Source: Haberlea rhodopensis | Lineage: Eukaryota > Streptophyta > Magnoliopsida > Lamiales > Gesneriaceae | Reading direction: 5' to 3' | Assembly: GCA_907163345.1 (NCBI GenBank) | Contig: CAJQUN010000517.1 | Location: forward strand, 1-64,000 | Length of the DNA stretch: 64,000 nt | Shown here: positions 44,893-57,259 of the stretch, piece after piece | Position numbering within the stretch: the first letter of the stretch is position 1 | How the letters are laid out: every line of letters begins with the position of its first letter | Translations under genes and position numbers: made by a program | The notes under the pieces: generated by a model | Databases searched by the model: none | What the model was told of the DNA's origin: nothing | Seen by the model: the letters and a program-made list of their open reading frames with translations, nothing else

Positions 44893-45385
44893 TATCCCAA
44901 AGATTCTAACTTCAATTTGACTGGATATTCAGACGCAGACTATGCAGGATGTAAGATCGATCGCAAGAGCACCAGTGGAACTTGTCAAATCTTAGGTGAA
45001 AGATTGATCTCATGGTTTAGCAAGAAGTAAACGTCGATTGCCACATCCACAGCTGAGGCAGAATATCTCACCGCCGGAAGCTGTTGCGCTCAAATACTCT
45101 GGGTTCAACATCAGCTCAGAGACAATGGCATTCAAGAAGCTAAGTCACCAATCTTTTGCGACAACACAAGTGCAATTGCTATCACATATAATCTAGTCTT
45201 GCACTCTCGAACTAAACATTTGATATCAGACATCATTTTATTCGAGATCATGTTGGCAAAAAGGAGATTCGGATCGAGTACATTTCAACAGACCAGCAAG
45301 CTGCAGACATCTTCACTAAACCACTCCCCGAGGCTAAGTTTAATTATTTTCGTCAAATTCTTGGTTTAATAGATCTATCTTAATA
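44893..45385 (+). pseudogene. SIRE RNase H
   Basis: GYSDADYAGCKIDRKSTSGT and STAEAEYLTAGSCCAQ are the copia RNase H signatures. HSRTKHLISD and a shifted C-terminal part follow. Stops near 44890 and 45028 and a frameshift near 45226. Confidence 0.8.
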
Positions 45386-45780
45386 TATATTTGATGCATG
45401 CTTAACTTCGCTTTTAAAGATTGACTGTTAGTACAGATGATAATACAATGGTAAGTAAGATATAGACCAGTCCTGATTATCAGAACGATCTCCATCGATC
45501 TGATGTTATCCTATGATCTGACTCAAAAAACTATCAATCTTTAACATAGTAATATTTTACAGCCCGGACTTATCTAACTTTAACCGCCTTACTATACTCT
45601 AATCCATTCCGTTAAAATTTGAATTTTAAAATATCAGTCATTGAGATACAGACACGTGTCTAATATCTCTTTATTTATCAGGTTGTACATCTCACTCGCC
45701 ATTTTACTTTATCTTTTACGTCGTCTGCTTATATCTTCCTAAACTCCTCTCAATTCCATATTCGAATCCTAATCTTTCTC
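45386..45780 (+). other. Spacer between pol and the extra ORF
   Basis: AT-rich, no frame. It could hold the promoter or splice acceptor of the extra ORF. Confidence 0.4.
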
Positions 45781-48195
45781 ATGGCAACCATTACTCACAA
45801 TTCACTATCTGTTGAGTTTGATGCTATATACATGATGGAAGATACAGAAATGGTGTCTACATTCAAGAATCTGGAATCTTCAGGACTACGGAAATTTTTG
45901 GAATGCGGCATGGTGGTATAAGAATCGGCGATCAAAGAACTGTTTTCCAATGCTGTATCTTGCAAGAATTCAATCTCTTCTTCAGTGAATGGCCAGATTG
46001 TTGAATCTCTCAGGAGCTGTTTACGGAGACATTTGGACTTCCCACCTCTGGCATGTCCGACTTCGCTAATCTATCCAAAGCTACTCTGGAAGAATTTCAA
46101 CGAAGAGTCTCAATCTTCGGACTTACACTTAGGCCTTCATTCAAGAAGAAGGAGATGTCTTTCCACTTCCAAGTGCTTTGCGACGGAAAGCCACTGATGA
46201 GCAAGGCTGGGAGTTTTGGCGCGGCGACGTCTGAGAAGTTCGGGGCCATGGCGGCTATTCATTTTGAACAGAAAGTGAACTGGTCCTCCATTTTATTTGG
46301 TGTTTTGCTGGAGACCATCACGTCCGCAAAGCAGGTTGTCTGTTTTGTCGTTCCCCTGAGCAAGCTGCTGGAGTCCATGAATATTGAGCTGGGGAAATCT
46401 TCAGCACTTAGTCCGTTCAAGGTCATCAATCCTAAAGGACTGGCTCTGTTAAGATCCAAGAGTGCTCCCCCAACTCCCACTGATTTATTTACTGTAAAAA
46501 ACGAGGTTGGTGCAGAACAGGTTGCAGAGAAGAAGACAACAAGGGCTAAGCGAAAACTGGTAGTGGTCCAGACTGACTCGGATGAAACCCAGTCTGCCTA
46601 TACTACTTCATCCCCAACCAAACCCCTACCAAAGAAGCCACAAACCCAACTCACCAAACCCCTGGCAACCTTAAACCCCAAACCCATATCTACACTTCCT
46701 CCAACCCAAGCAACCCCTGTACCCCAAGCTCCACTCCCAAAATCTCAAGCTCCACCTCAAAATTCCCAAGTTCACCTCAAACATCCAAAGTTCCACCCAA
46801 AATAGCCAAAATGGTGCCCTGAGTCCCATCCAATATCCCAGCTGTCAAGGGTATTGTGATCAAAGAATTGGGCAATTATACCCAATCAGAGATTAAGCCA
46901 TCATCTGTTGCTGGGAAGGGCAAAGCCATCATGACAGAGTCTGCACCCTCCAAGCCCAAATCAGCTGCTCAAACAACCATTGACATTGCCATGGAAGACG
47001 TAGTAGACAAAGTACATGCTCTCACCGTCGTATTCGATGAATGGGTCCAGTACAGAACGGTCAATCACTTCAGTCTGTTCTTTGGTAAACTCAAGCGGCT
47101 GCACAAAATGGAACAGGAGGTTCTGAAAGGCACAAAAACAGATGATGTTCGCATTGCTGTGCATCGCAAAGAGCTATTTTGTGCGAAACACAGACTGAGG
47201 CTTGCCAACCTCCTTATCCAAGCCAAGAAAGCCAATTTTGATGTCTCCAGCCCGACTTTCAAGGATGACAGCGTGGTCATAGCTCAGCCGGAGATGGACA
47301 TTCTAACTCTTCATATGGTTGTCCGTACGCATCGCCAGCGGCTGAACATCTCTACCCTCCTCCCAGTCCGGATCACCCAACGCCAAGCCAGACTGTGACA
47401 GGGCAGAGTTCTGAGCCAACCATTATTAAGCCAGCGGAGCAGCCACTGCCTAATGCTCCATCTGCCGCAGAGGCTGAGGCAATGACGTACTGCTGGAATC
47501 TCCTACTACTTCCATTCCTTTTGCGTCCTCAGTCTCAGAAGCTCAGACCAGCACACTAGTCGTACCACAAACTACTGTCCCACAAGACTTTGTCAATGTT
47601 GATCTAGTTGTGCCCAGCATCGTTGCAGCTCTACAAATTGAGGAGCCTTTTCGACCAAACTCCCCTCCAGATCACTCTGCTGAAGACGTGGCATTTTTGA
47701 ATCAATTTTCTACAGATCTGGTTGAACTTGTCCGGCCTGACAATCGCCAAGCTGCTGATTCTTTTGTTATGCAGACTAAAAAAGGGAAAGAGCTGACTGT
47801 GTCACCTGCTGACGAAGACTACCTTGATGATGCTCCACCAGTGGCCAAGTCCCTTCGGTAGTTATCTGATAACTTCCTCTTTCTCTCCCAACGAGTAAGA
47901 GAGGTACATCAAAGCCAGCGGACTACCTCTCTGTATTTTGATTCATTCAAGGAAAAGATGATGGAGAGCATCAACAGTATTCAACATGGTCTGAACGATC
48001 TGTTCTCTCAACAAGCATCCTATAGACCAGCCTGAGAAAAGAACAGATTGAGCTGGCTTCCGAAGTCAAAACTGCAGTTGCAAAATCCCTCCTTACCCAA
48101 GATCATCGCCTGGATGCTATCTGCGCTCAGCTTACGCAGATCGTAGATTTCCTTCAGGAGATTGCTGCTGACAAAAAGGGGGAAAAGAAGAAATA
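45781..48195 (+). pseudogene. SIRE extra 3' ORF (env-position protein)
   Basis: Starts MATITHNSLSVEFDAIY, stops once at about 45919, shifts frame near 46030, then runs on for 250 codons (46053-46805) with AGSFGAATSEKFGAMAAIHF and a Pro/Lys/Thr-rich linker. Further open pieces at 46856-47398 and 47610-47861 and a heptad-like tail near 47950-48190 (LFFSQ/QLTQIVDFLQEI region) follow. I see no signal peptide or convincing membrane segment, so an envelope role is unproven. SIRE elements commonly carry an ORF here. Similar proteins are, as I recall, abundant in Lamiales annotations. Confidence 0.7.
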
Positions 48196-48528
48196 AATAA
48201 AGACCAGACCAGCAGACAGAACAACAGCCCATAAAGAAGACATATATAACTGCCTGTAATGAATAACATATGTAAATGTATTCATCAGGAAAAATTATAA
48301 AAAGTCTTTCAGTCGGAATTCTCAGTCTTATTCATTTATTTTGAATAGTTCAATTATTTTGAACAAAAAGACTTAATTGATCTGAATCGGTCAAAATTCT
48401 CAGTCTAATTCATTTATTTTGAATAGTTCATTTATTTTGAACAAAAAGACTTAATTGATCTAAACGAAATTCCTACAAGAAAAAGGACTTAATAAAATGA
48501 TAAAGAAGCTAGGTTTTGTCATCATCAA

Positions 48529-48540
48529 AAAGGGGGAATT
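48529..48540 (+). other. Polypurine tract of the SIRE element
   Basis: AAAGGGGGAATT directly before TGTTGGTTAC. Confidence 0.85.
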
Positions 48541-49522
48541 TGTTGGTTACGTATTTAAAGATGACAAAACAGACCAGACCGATAAATTCAAAGACAAAAC
48601 AGACCAGACCAATAAACTCAATGACAAAACAGACCAAACCGATAATGTCAGTGACAAACAGACCAGATCGATGTCAACCAGATCAGAACAGACCAGATCG
48701 ATGCAGATCAATGCAGACCAGATCATAACTTATCAATTCAGACTGCGTTAGCAAACTTTGTTCATCAGTCAGAATAATCAACAGCTATTTATTGAAGCAT
48801 TTAATGTTGCATTTAATGCTGAACACCGAAGTTACCTTAAATGGTAAATAGACAAAGCTGATCTTATCTGACAAGCGCCGAAAGAACAGACCAGAATGGA
48901 AAGTGTCTAAAATAGAACACTGCAGCTTGTTCAGAGGTTGACCAAAGTAAAGAGTTGCACACAAAAGGAAATATTGTCGTTGGCAGAAATGCTTATATAT
49001 AGGTGCAACCTAAATGCTCAACAGACGACGTGACGAAACAATACAAGATCAACAATTTTATTGAGCATTCATTTGAGCAGAACACTATCATCGAAAGACT
49101 TTATCTTATCGATCTGCTCAAAGTTAGAAGCACGGTTTATTGTTTTATTTGATCACTTAAGGATCATTTGTGCCTAGATTAATTCACTCTGTCAATTGTA
49201 TTTGTTCTATGATAGAAGAGTGAGCTCTTTTTAATTGTCAGACGGATTGTGTCTGAATAGATTGAGAGACTAGGAGTTTCAGTCTGGTAGTGGGGTAAAT
49301 CCAGAAACAATTCTTGTGTCATTTATTTTTTACAATTTACCATTCGGTTATTATTACTCACAAATCTAGCAGGCGTCTTCCGCACTATTATCGGTGTCTG
49401 TTGACTTGTAGCTAATTGAGAAGCTACTGCAGTACTTAACAGTCTGTAGTAACAAAGAAGAATCAAATTTGAGTCTAGTGTTTATTCAATCCCCCCTTCT
49501 AAACATTACTCCGATCCTAACA
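48541..49522 (+). repeat. 3' LTR of the SIRE element
   Basis: About 982 bp, TGTTGGTTAC...GATCCTAACA. It carries the same 30-bp ACAGACCAGA units as the partner, with small indels. It lacks an internal piece found in the 5' LTR near 39970-40070. Confidence 0.9.
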
Positions 49523-49527
49523 TAATG

Positions 49528-50450
49528 TATATTTTTAATTTCATGCTGATTATTTTCTTGTGGTGGCATACTCGGGGAACGTCCTCCACCGCGGCCTCCT
49601 CAATAATGGCTTGTACAAGTTTGCACCAACTACAGCCTCCCCCCAGGCCTTTTCCAGCATCAAATTTTCCTTTCCAGAGTGGCATAGGCGTCTAGGTCAT
49701 GCTGCTCCTCCGATCGTCCATCATGTTCTTTCTAGCATTCAAAGTTCAGTGCCTCCAATAAAGAATAACTCAATCTGCTCAGATTGTCACCTGGCCAAAC
49801 GACATGCTTTACCCTTTAAATCCTCAACTTATGTATCCCCAGCTCCCTTAGATTTAATTTTCACTGATGTTTGGGGACCATCCCCTATAGCCTCTACTAC
49901 AGGAGCTCGTTACTATGTTAGTTTCCTTGATGATTATTCAAAATTCTTGTGGCTTTTCCCAATTAAGTTAAAATATGATGTTGAATCTGTGTTCTTTCAA
50001 TTCCAACGATATGTCAAAAAACACTTTGAAAGAAAAATTAAAGCCATTCAATCTGATTGGGGTGGGGAGTATCGTCGTTTACATAATTATTTCAAAGAAA
50101 CTTGCATCGATCACCGCATCTCTTGCCCATATACTCACAAATGGGTTCTATAGAACGACGACATCGACATATTGTCGAGGTTGGCTTATGTATTTTATCT
50201 CACTCGCATGCACCATCACTTTACTGGGAAGATGCGTTCCAAACTGCCACATACCTCATAAATCGTCTACCTACTCCTATGCTCAAAAATCTCAGCCCAT
50301 ATGAATACATTTATAGACGTAAACCCGATTATTCCTTTCTTCGGACTTTTGGATGCGCTTGCGGGCCCAACCTACACCCCTATAACAAGCATAAATTGGA
50401 TTGTATTGTTAGGGACATTGATTAAGCTATGTCATTAGCTCACTAACATA
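49528..50450 (+). pseudogene. Ty1/copia pre-integrase and integrase
   Basis: Continues the copia element: VLHRGLLNNGLYKF, FPEWHRRLGHAAPP with CSDCHLAKRHALPF (HHCC zinc site), LDLIFTDVWGPSP (Asp), AIQSDWGGEYRRL (Asp), then in another frame MGSIERRHRHIVEVG (Glu) and FQTATYLINRLPTPML. A frameshift near 50150 and stops near 50425 break it before the next LTR insertion. Confidence 0.85.
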
Positions 50451-53400
50451 AAGGGGATGAGATGAATTGTGGACCACAATTCATGTCTTGCACACACTTA
50501 CACCTTCTACACCTAGAAATCTCTACAAGAAAAACCCCAACTCCCCCCTCTTCATCTCCAATTTTTATTCTTTGGAAACTTGGAGTTTTGATTGGAAGTT
50601 ACATCTTGAACTTGATTTGGAAGAGCACAAGGGGTAAGGAGTTAAAAGTTTTGAGTTATGTGTAGTGGTAGTTGTTGATCTTTTTTTCATGTAGATGCAA
50701 TTTGAGTTCTAAGCTTGGAATGAACCTTGAGAAATGAGTTCATATCATGATATTTTAGTGTATTGTTGTTGAGACATTAGAACTATACCATGTATTTGTG
50801 TTTTGGTTTGGATGTGTGCAGAAAAATGGAGAATTTTTGAAGAACAGAGCTCGGCGATCGATCGCTAACCCGTGCGCGATCGATCGCGCGAAGCCAACCA
50901 ATAATTGGACGATAAAGCAGCTCAGCGATCTATCGCCAAGTTAGTCACGATCGATCGCAACGAGGCAGTGAATTATCGCGATCGATTGCGAGGTTAAGGC
51001 GATCGATCGAGAGTCTAATTTTTTTGAAAAATTATTTTGTGTTGTGATTTTGACGTATGCTTTGCCCTAGTCTTTTATACTATTAATCATCATGTTTTGA
51101 TGATATATATGGAGGTTGAGTATGTGTTTATGTATGTAAGTATGTGCACCTGATTGGTTGTGAATTATGGAATTGTGTAGCGCATAATTCACCAGGTTTC
51201 GGGGCAAAGGCAAGGTTTGAATCTCACTATTGGATTATAAGGTACATGTAACGTATGAGCATGATCAAATATATTATTGCCGTTAGATGAAAGGTATATA
51301 TAAATGTTGCGATGAATTAACATGTATTGCGAGTTATGTTGGTGCCGCTGTTGAGCAAGCAAGGTGTATGATGATGTCGCTGTTGAGCGAGCATGGGTTA
51401 TGATGCCGCCGCTGTTGGGCGAGCGATGTGATACGATAGGATGAGATTGTGAAATCATTAATTGTGATATATTTGATTTCTATAAAGCATGATTGTAATG
51501 ATTCAACTATAACTGATTATGGAATGTGTGGTTTGAGCATTAATATAGTTAATCAATGTAATGATTAACTGATTTGGAATTTGATGATTTTGATTATTGT
51601 GAGAACAGGAACAGCATGTGAAATTCTATATGGTAACAGTATATACAGGAAGTATTTTCTGAATTCACAACTTTATATTATGTAAATTATGAATTATGAA
51701 TTGATGATATCGAGATTGTGCTATTGGTATGCTCACCCTTTGTAGGGGGGGTGTTTCTGTTGAAACAGGTAGAACAGGTACATCATTGGCTAGGGGGATG
51801 AGTTCGAGCTACTGAATGAGGATGCTCCTAGGAGCTGGGTATCGGTATTGGTATGAACAATACTTCTTATACAGTTGATACACATTTATTGATTCAATGC
51901 TCGCCTGTGAGCATTTAGATATGTGAATATGGTTTGTATAAGAGTTATGAGATGTCTCTTTTCATTTATTATTTGCATGCAATTTAATTAAGGGGAATTG
52001 CATAATGTATTGAGAATATGAGATAGATGCATTGTACGGTGTAAACTAATGCTAGATGAATTATATTGGGAGTTAAATGATAAGGGGATTGATGTCTAAG
52101 TTATGTACAAGAATTCCCTGATGACATGACATTATATGAGACAAGGCACTAATAGAGGGTTAAGGGCGCGGGGTCCTTAAATTAGGTATCGGAGTAGTGG
52201 TTAGCTCTTTGGGCTGTTTAAGGGCGAAGAGATGTGTTGAGACAACTGAATATCACGCTAACTTACATGATTATAGTTTAGCATTTGAGCGATGCGTTGA
52301 TTATATGCTTCCATGCGTATTTTATGATATGAAGTGATGGAGAATTGTGTTATTGCTAACCATTGTGGTTACAGGATTGTGTGGAATACGAGAAATGTGA
52401 TATTGAGCGATAACCGTGATGGTAATAAACATACCCACTACAGTGATGTTGTTTGAGGATGACAATAAGTGGGTAACTATTAAATGGTATTCATTGGTTG
52501 AATGTGAAGTTATAATGATTTGATATTGTTGCTAAAGGGTGAAAATGTGCACTTGTTATGTATATGCGTGCAGTGTTGAAAAACTTGATTTTGTAGGGAA
52601 TGAGAAACTGGATAGGCTGTCTGAGGGCAACACTACTGTGTTTTGATATATGGCAACAGACAAAGTGATGACATTGTATGGTTATGTTGTGATAATAAGA
52701 GTGCATGTATGTGTGAAATTATGCAAATGTGCATTGAGATATGTAAATAGGTATGTTTGGATATTCCATGTTGTTATATTCGAGCGAGGAATAGATACTT
52801 GCCGCTGTCATATTGAAAGCGATGGAAATATAGTACTTTCCGCTGTCATGTCGAAGCAATGATTATGATGTTGTCATGTCGAAAAGAGGAGTATTATGAA
52901 TACCGCTATATGTCGAAGCGAGGAGTATCAAATTACCGCTGTTATAACAAGACCGAAATCGTTGTGTTAGATATGTGGATATCGATATGTATCATTACAT
53001 ACAAATGGATTGTGGAGTTGATCACTTATATAACGAGCTAATGATTATGTACATGAGTTATGGAACAAGAACGACCGACGAGAATATGTTAAATCATCGA
53101 TTTCAGGGAGTATACACGATAAATGTCTTATGCAATTATTTATATTATTGCTCTTGAGTTTTGTTAATGAATGGTGTATTTGCTCATGGATGGTGGGTTA
53201 TTCCTGTTGGGACTTTTGGCAAGGAAGATTGAGGCAAGGGTAGAGATTGACGGGCTTATAGAGTAATGAGTTCTTCAATATAGAAGGGCGATACTACTTT
53301 TGAATAAAATCTTTTGAACTAGTAGAATGAACACTACTAACTATCATGTTCTTGTATTGAAGATGTAATCATTTGAATATGAACTTTTGTAAACTCCTCG

Positions 53401-53494
53401 AATGCCCGGTGCTATTTACATAGAACCTCATTTCTTCTTGTTTAAATATGCACGCTTATGTCTAAATGAACGTTTAAGGTATCGAGGTCTTACA
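50450..53494 (+). repeat. Tekay-like solo LTR (about 3 kb)
   Basis: Ends GGTATCGAGGTCTTACA, resembling the Tekay LTR end on its own strand. The interior shows no gag or pol. It contains six decamer sites (50855, 50877, 50926, 50948, 50979, 51000), a TATA-like TTTTATACTATTAA about 65 bp after them, and two groups of CCGCT...AGCG units (about 51335-51440 and 52795-52950). Copia sequence resumes right after 53494. The left limit is uncertain; a 23-bp palindrome (50463-50485) lies at the presumed edge. Confidence 0.55.
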
Positions 53495-53950
53495 CTCGCC
53501 ATTTCATTTTTGATGAAAATCTCTTTCCATACATCCAACAGTACACCTCCACTACTCCTACTGATCCAACTCTCTCCTCAACATTTACCCTTCCTGTCAC
53601 TCTCCAAATATCGCCCTCACATGAGCCACACGATGTGCAACATTTATCATTATTAACTAACAGTTCATCTCCTGCTCTTATTTGTGATGTTTCTGCATGA
53701 GCAATTGTTGATTCAGGTCTCCAGCAACCTGCTTTTCCGTTACAGATTGATGCTACACTCGAGCCACAAACGGAACCACAACCGGTGCCCCCAAGTAATT
53801 CTCTTGCCAATTCTTCTTCTCATGGGATGACCACACGATCAATGTCCAAATTTTTAGACACAAGAAACCATCTCATTACTTTGTACGGTATCCTCTACCA
53901 AAGGCTTTGTACTCATCTATCACTACTTGATGTTGAACCCTCTTGCTATA
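53495..53950 (+). pseudogene. Ty1/copia linker between integrase and RT
   Basis: Opens FIFDENLFPYIQQ-like on the plus strand, then a Pro/Thr/Ser-rich linker and HGMTTRSMSKF, the usual linker before copia RT. It runs to PSCY where the solo LTR is inserted; after 55476 the frame resumes with EASKHTHWRAAMN and FDAFM, the start of RT. Frameshifts are present. Confidence 0.7.
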
Positions 53951-55471
53951 TGATCGCTTTTATTTTAAACAGAAAATTCCAGTGTAGCGATTTATACCGC
54001 AAGTACAAGGTGTCTAGTTTTAGTATAGTGATATAAAAGAAAGGATGTCGAACCCACAGGGACTAACGTATAAGTACCAAATAAAATTAGCAAAATTATA
54101 TTTAGCCTACGAAATAAATGATTAATTATCTAATTTAAACTAAAAACTTAAAAACTCAAAATTAAATCAACTCCTTTGAAGATGCGAAGGAATTCCGCTC
54201 AAGAAATTTATCAAGATGTTGGTTCAAATATGTTATCGTCAATGATTTGTTTGCAAAAACAATTACTAATCAATCAATTCTTAAGGTGACAGATTTCCTA
54301 ATATAATCAATATACTTTCTCAAGCTATATTGAAACTAATATTAAATTGAATCAAGTAACTCTCGTTCACTTAAACCAATTTAATATCGAATAAATCTCG
54401 ATGAAAACTGTTAACTTTAAATCTTTCAATTCAAAGTGATCACGTATGTGATTTAATCTCTCGATCTAAATCTTTAACATACAACATGAATTATTATAGC
54501 GTATTATAACTTTATCTCTCGATCTCAATTATAATTCACAAATTCAATCAAAGTTAACAAGGCTTTGATAGCATTAATATTATAATTCATGCACAAAAGA
54601 ATTAATCCACTCAAGCACATTCAAATCAATGATTCAAGCACAATATTCCCTAACCTTGATAAAATAAACTTAATTATATTCAAATCAAATTAACAAGATG
54701 CATAATCGTTTCTCAGCCTCATAAACATCAATAAATCTGAAAATCAAAATAACTAGAGTTTAGAAATACGATAACGTAGGAGCGAATCCGTGCGTCGAAC
54801 GATACTTCTTCTATTGCTTCCTTCCTTGCACTTCAAAGGATTTCTCTAAATTTGTCTTGTTCTTCGAAGATGTAAGGCGGCTGAAAAATATGATATTGGG
54901 TCTGATTATGCTCTGATAATTCTCCTGGAATTCGTGCCCTAGTTCCCTAATTTATAGAAGAGGGGGTGGATGGAAGTGTTTCCAAAAATCAAACCAAATC
55001 AAGTCTTTAATTTTCTGAAAATTCTGCGTCTCGATCGATCGGTGCAAATGTCTCGATCGATCGAGCACCTTCAACTCTCGGACCTGATTTTCTCCGCCTC
55101 GCTCGATCGATCGAGGGTAAGCTGCCGATCGATCGAGCTTTCTTCAATTTTGCTTGTCAAGTCTCTGCCATGCTCGATCGATCGAGCATGTGTTTCCGAT
55201 CGATCGAGCTCCGCTTATTCTTGTTGGCCACAACTTCTGTCTCCTTCGATCGATCGCGCTCTACTTCCGATCGATCGGTCATACCAGAATCCAAAATCTT
55301 CAATTCTTGCCTCGGTTTGATCCGTTTTCTTCCTTCTAGCTCAATTCTTCCACTTTCCACCTAGATTCCTGAAACAACCAAATAAATACCAAAAGCGTAA
55401 CATCTTCTCGGAATCTACACGAAAACATATACATATTATTGCAAAAATACACGTAATAATCAACCCTATCA
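53951..55471 (-). repeat. Solo LTR related to the young Athila-like element
   Basis: 1521 bp, TGATCGCTTTTATTTTAAAC...CCCTATCA, with the duplication CTATA at 53946-53950 and 55472-55476. Termini match the 28210 family but the body is diverged. Eight decamer sites form a near-regular 72-bp ladder (55032, 55054, 55104, 55126, 55175, 55197, 55247, 55268). A TATA-like box (CTATAAATT, minus strand) is at 54949-54957, 75 bp from the array. Formed by recombination between two LTRs. Confidence 0.9.
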
Positions 55472-55534
55472 CTATACGGAGGCTTCAAAACACACTCATT
55501 GGAGGGCTGCTATGAATATAGAATTTGATGCCTT

Positions 55535-56149
55535 CATGTCCAACACTATAAAGTCCACTGGGATGGTGAATTTATCCACCTAGTGGCACATCCTCACCTA
55601 TCCCTTGAGGGTACTTGATGAACTTGTCACCCATCTGTAGTGACACTCTGACAGGTTTGAGCTCTCCTAAACCCAGCTTCCTATAAACAGACAAAGGCAT
55701 TAGATTTACACTTGCACCCAAATCACATAAAGATTTATGCAAAGACATAGAATTTTTGCAAGGTATAGTAAAACTCCCTGGATTCTTTTACTTTGGAGGC
55801 GAATCACTTTCCGTATAGCATCAATAACAGGCATATCAATATGAATATTCTTAATCAAATCGAGAATTTAGCATCTAATTTTGCTCTTTTATATGCAGCG
55901 GGAAATGGGAGTGGGATATCTACCTTAGCAAGTGATGTGATGGGGTAGTGGTCTTAGCAGACTTACCTTTGTCGTGTGTTTGATCCTCTTCTTGCTAGAT
56001 GTCCACCTCGCCCTCATGCTCAACATGTGCATCATTATTCTCAGCAACCTCCTTTCCGCTCCTCAATGTTATGGCATGGACTTGCTCCCTAGGATTCTTT
56101 TTAGTGTCGCTAGGTATTGAGCCTTGTGCTCGCCCGGCTAGGATGGTCG
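55535..56149 (-). pseudogene. Athila protease relic
   Basis: The minus strand encodes LCDLGASVNLMPLSVYRKL, the intact family form of the protease active site, then GLGELKPVRVSLQMGDKFI and a frame-shifted IPVDFIVLDM that stops abruptly where copia sequence begins near 55534. Several frame changes upstream (55800-55950). Confidence 0.75.
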
Positions 56150-57198
56150 TTAACTGCCCCGTACTTCCAAATTCTTTATCGACGCCTCATGATTTTGGAA
56201 TCTAGTCTCCGTCGATGTGATGAATTTGTTCAACAGTTCCTCAATACCTTGTTTAGGTGCATACCCCGGTGGTGGTGGTGGTGGTGGTGGATGGTTCCTC
56301 AACCCCGTATTGTACGTGTTTTGATAGAGGTAGTTGTGTGGTGGCCGGTTCCCTACAAAATTAGCACTTTCAACAGATTGAACTAAAGGGTTACCTACTT
56401 GGCATTCAGTGCTCGGATGTCCTACATGGTGAAGCTCGCATGTAACGGCTTGAACTTGCATTGCATGCATGCTCAAGCTGTCATTTTTCTTGTTCAATAC
56501 TTCCAACTGGGCGGCTAAGGCAGTAAATTTGCTCACTTGATGAATTCCAACCTGCTTCTTCGTTATGCTCCTCTCATATTGCCAACGATAGCTATTGGCA
56601 TCCATCTCCTCCAACAATTCATATGCCGCTTCAGGTGCCTTTCTCATGATCGTACCCCCTGATGCTGCATCAAGCATAGAACGCTTATCAGAAACTAAAC
56701 CGTTACAGAAAATTTGTACCTGCAGCCAGACAGGAAGACCTTGATGTAGGCATTTCCTCAGTAAGTCCTTAAAGCATTCCCATGCCTCGTACAATGTCAC
56801 TGGGTCATATTATGCTAAGGTGGTGATATAATTGGGCATCTTGGCAGTCTTGGATGGTGGGAAGTACTTTGACAAGAACATTTGCATCATTCCATCCCAC
56901 ATAGTGATTGAACCTGTAGGCAATGGTTGCAACCATATCTTAGCTTTATCTTTTAAAGAAAAAGGGAACAAGCATACCTGATGGCGTCATCAGTAATGCC
57001 ATTATGCTTGCAGGTATCACAAATCTCCAAGAAGTTGGAGATGTGGGCATTAGGATCATCAGTAGCTGATCCCCCAAACTGTACCGAGTGCTGGATCATT
57101 TGTATGATAGCAGGCTTGATCTCGAAATTGTTAGCCTAGATGCTCGGTCTATTGATGCTAGACAAATTGCCTTGGAATGATGGCTGTGCATAATCCAT
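56150..57198 (-). pseudogene. Athila gag relic
   Basis: Begins MDYAQPSFQG near 57198. It shows DDPNAHISNFLEICDTCK, FPFSLKDKAKIWLQPLP and MFLSKYFPPSKTAK, then TLYEAWECFKDLLRKC and EAAYELLEEMDANSYRWQYE, and a proline run before EELLNKFITSTETRFQNHEA. A zinc knuckle is not clear. Stops near 57137 and 56805 and a frameshift near 56975 break it. This gag differs from the one at 3925-5352, so it is another Athila family. Confidence 0.8.
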
Positions 57199-57259
57199 GA
57201 GTGATCTAGCAACCGAGGTATATGGAAGAGTCCATGTTGAACACAATCTCTAAAAGGAA

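Larger units (their letters stand above)
39263..49522 (+). mobile_element. SIRE/Maximus-type copia retrotransposon
   Basis: LTRs 39263-40291 and 48541-49522, Met-type PBS and a PPT reading AAAGGGGGAATT. It is about 10.3 kb with gag, protease, integrase, RT, RNase H and an extra 3' ORF, the SIRE arrangement. It sits inside the copia protease/pre-integrase junction. TAATG follows the right end; only TAA remains at the left, consistent with a 5-bp duplication trimmed by a three-base deletion. Many stops; defective. Confidence 0.9.
36841..55534 (+). mobile_element. Ty1/copia element, split by four insertions and truncated
   Basis: It begins with a short LTR (36841-37105, TGTTAGAACAAC...TTTCA), a Met-like PBS, gag, protease, integrase and the first part of RT, all plus strand and collinear once the insertions are removed. 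RT catalytic motifs and the right LTR are missing; it ends at the junction with Athila debris near 55534. Insertions: 37738-38957, 39263-49522, about 50450-53494 and 53951-55471. Confidence 0.8.

Noticed and set aside
45781..48195. Calling the SIRE extra ORF an envelope gene
   Set aside because: No signal peptide, cleavage site or membrane anchor seen; only its position suggests it.
55032..55277. CRISPR-like look of the decamer arrays
   Set aside because: Plant nuclear DNA, 10-bp palindromic repeats, two alternating spacer lengths and no cas genes.
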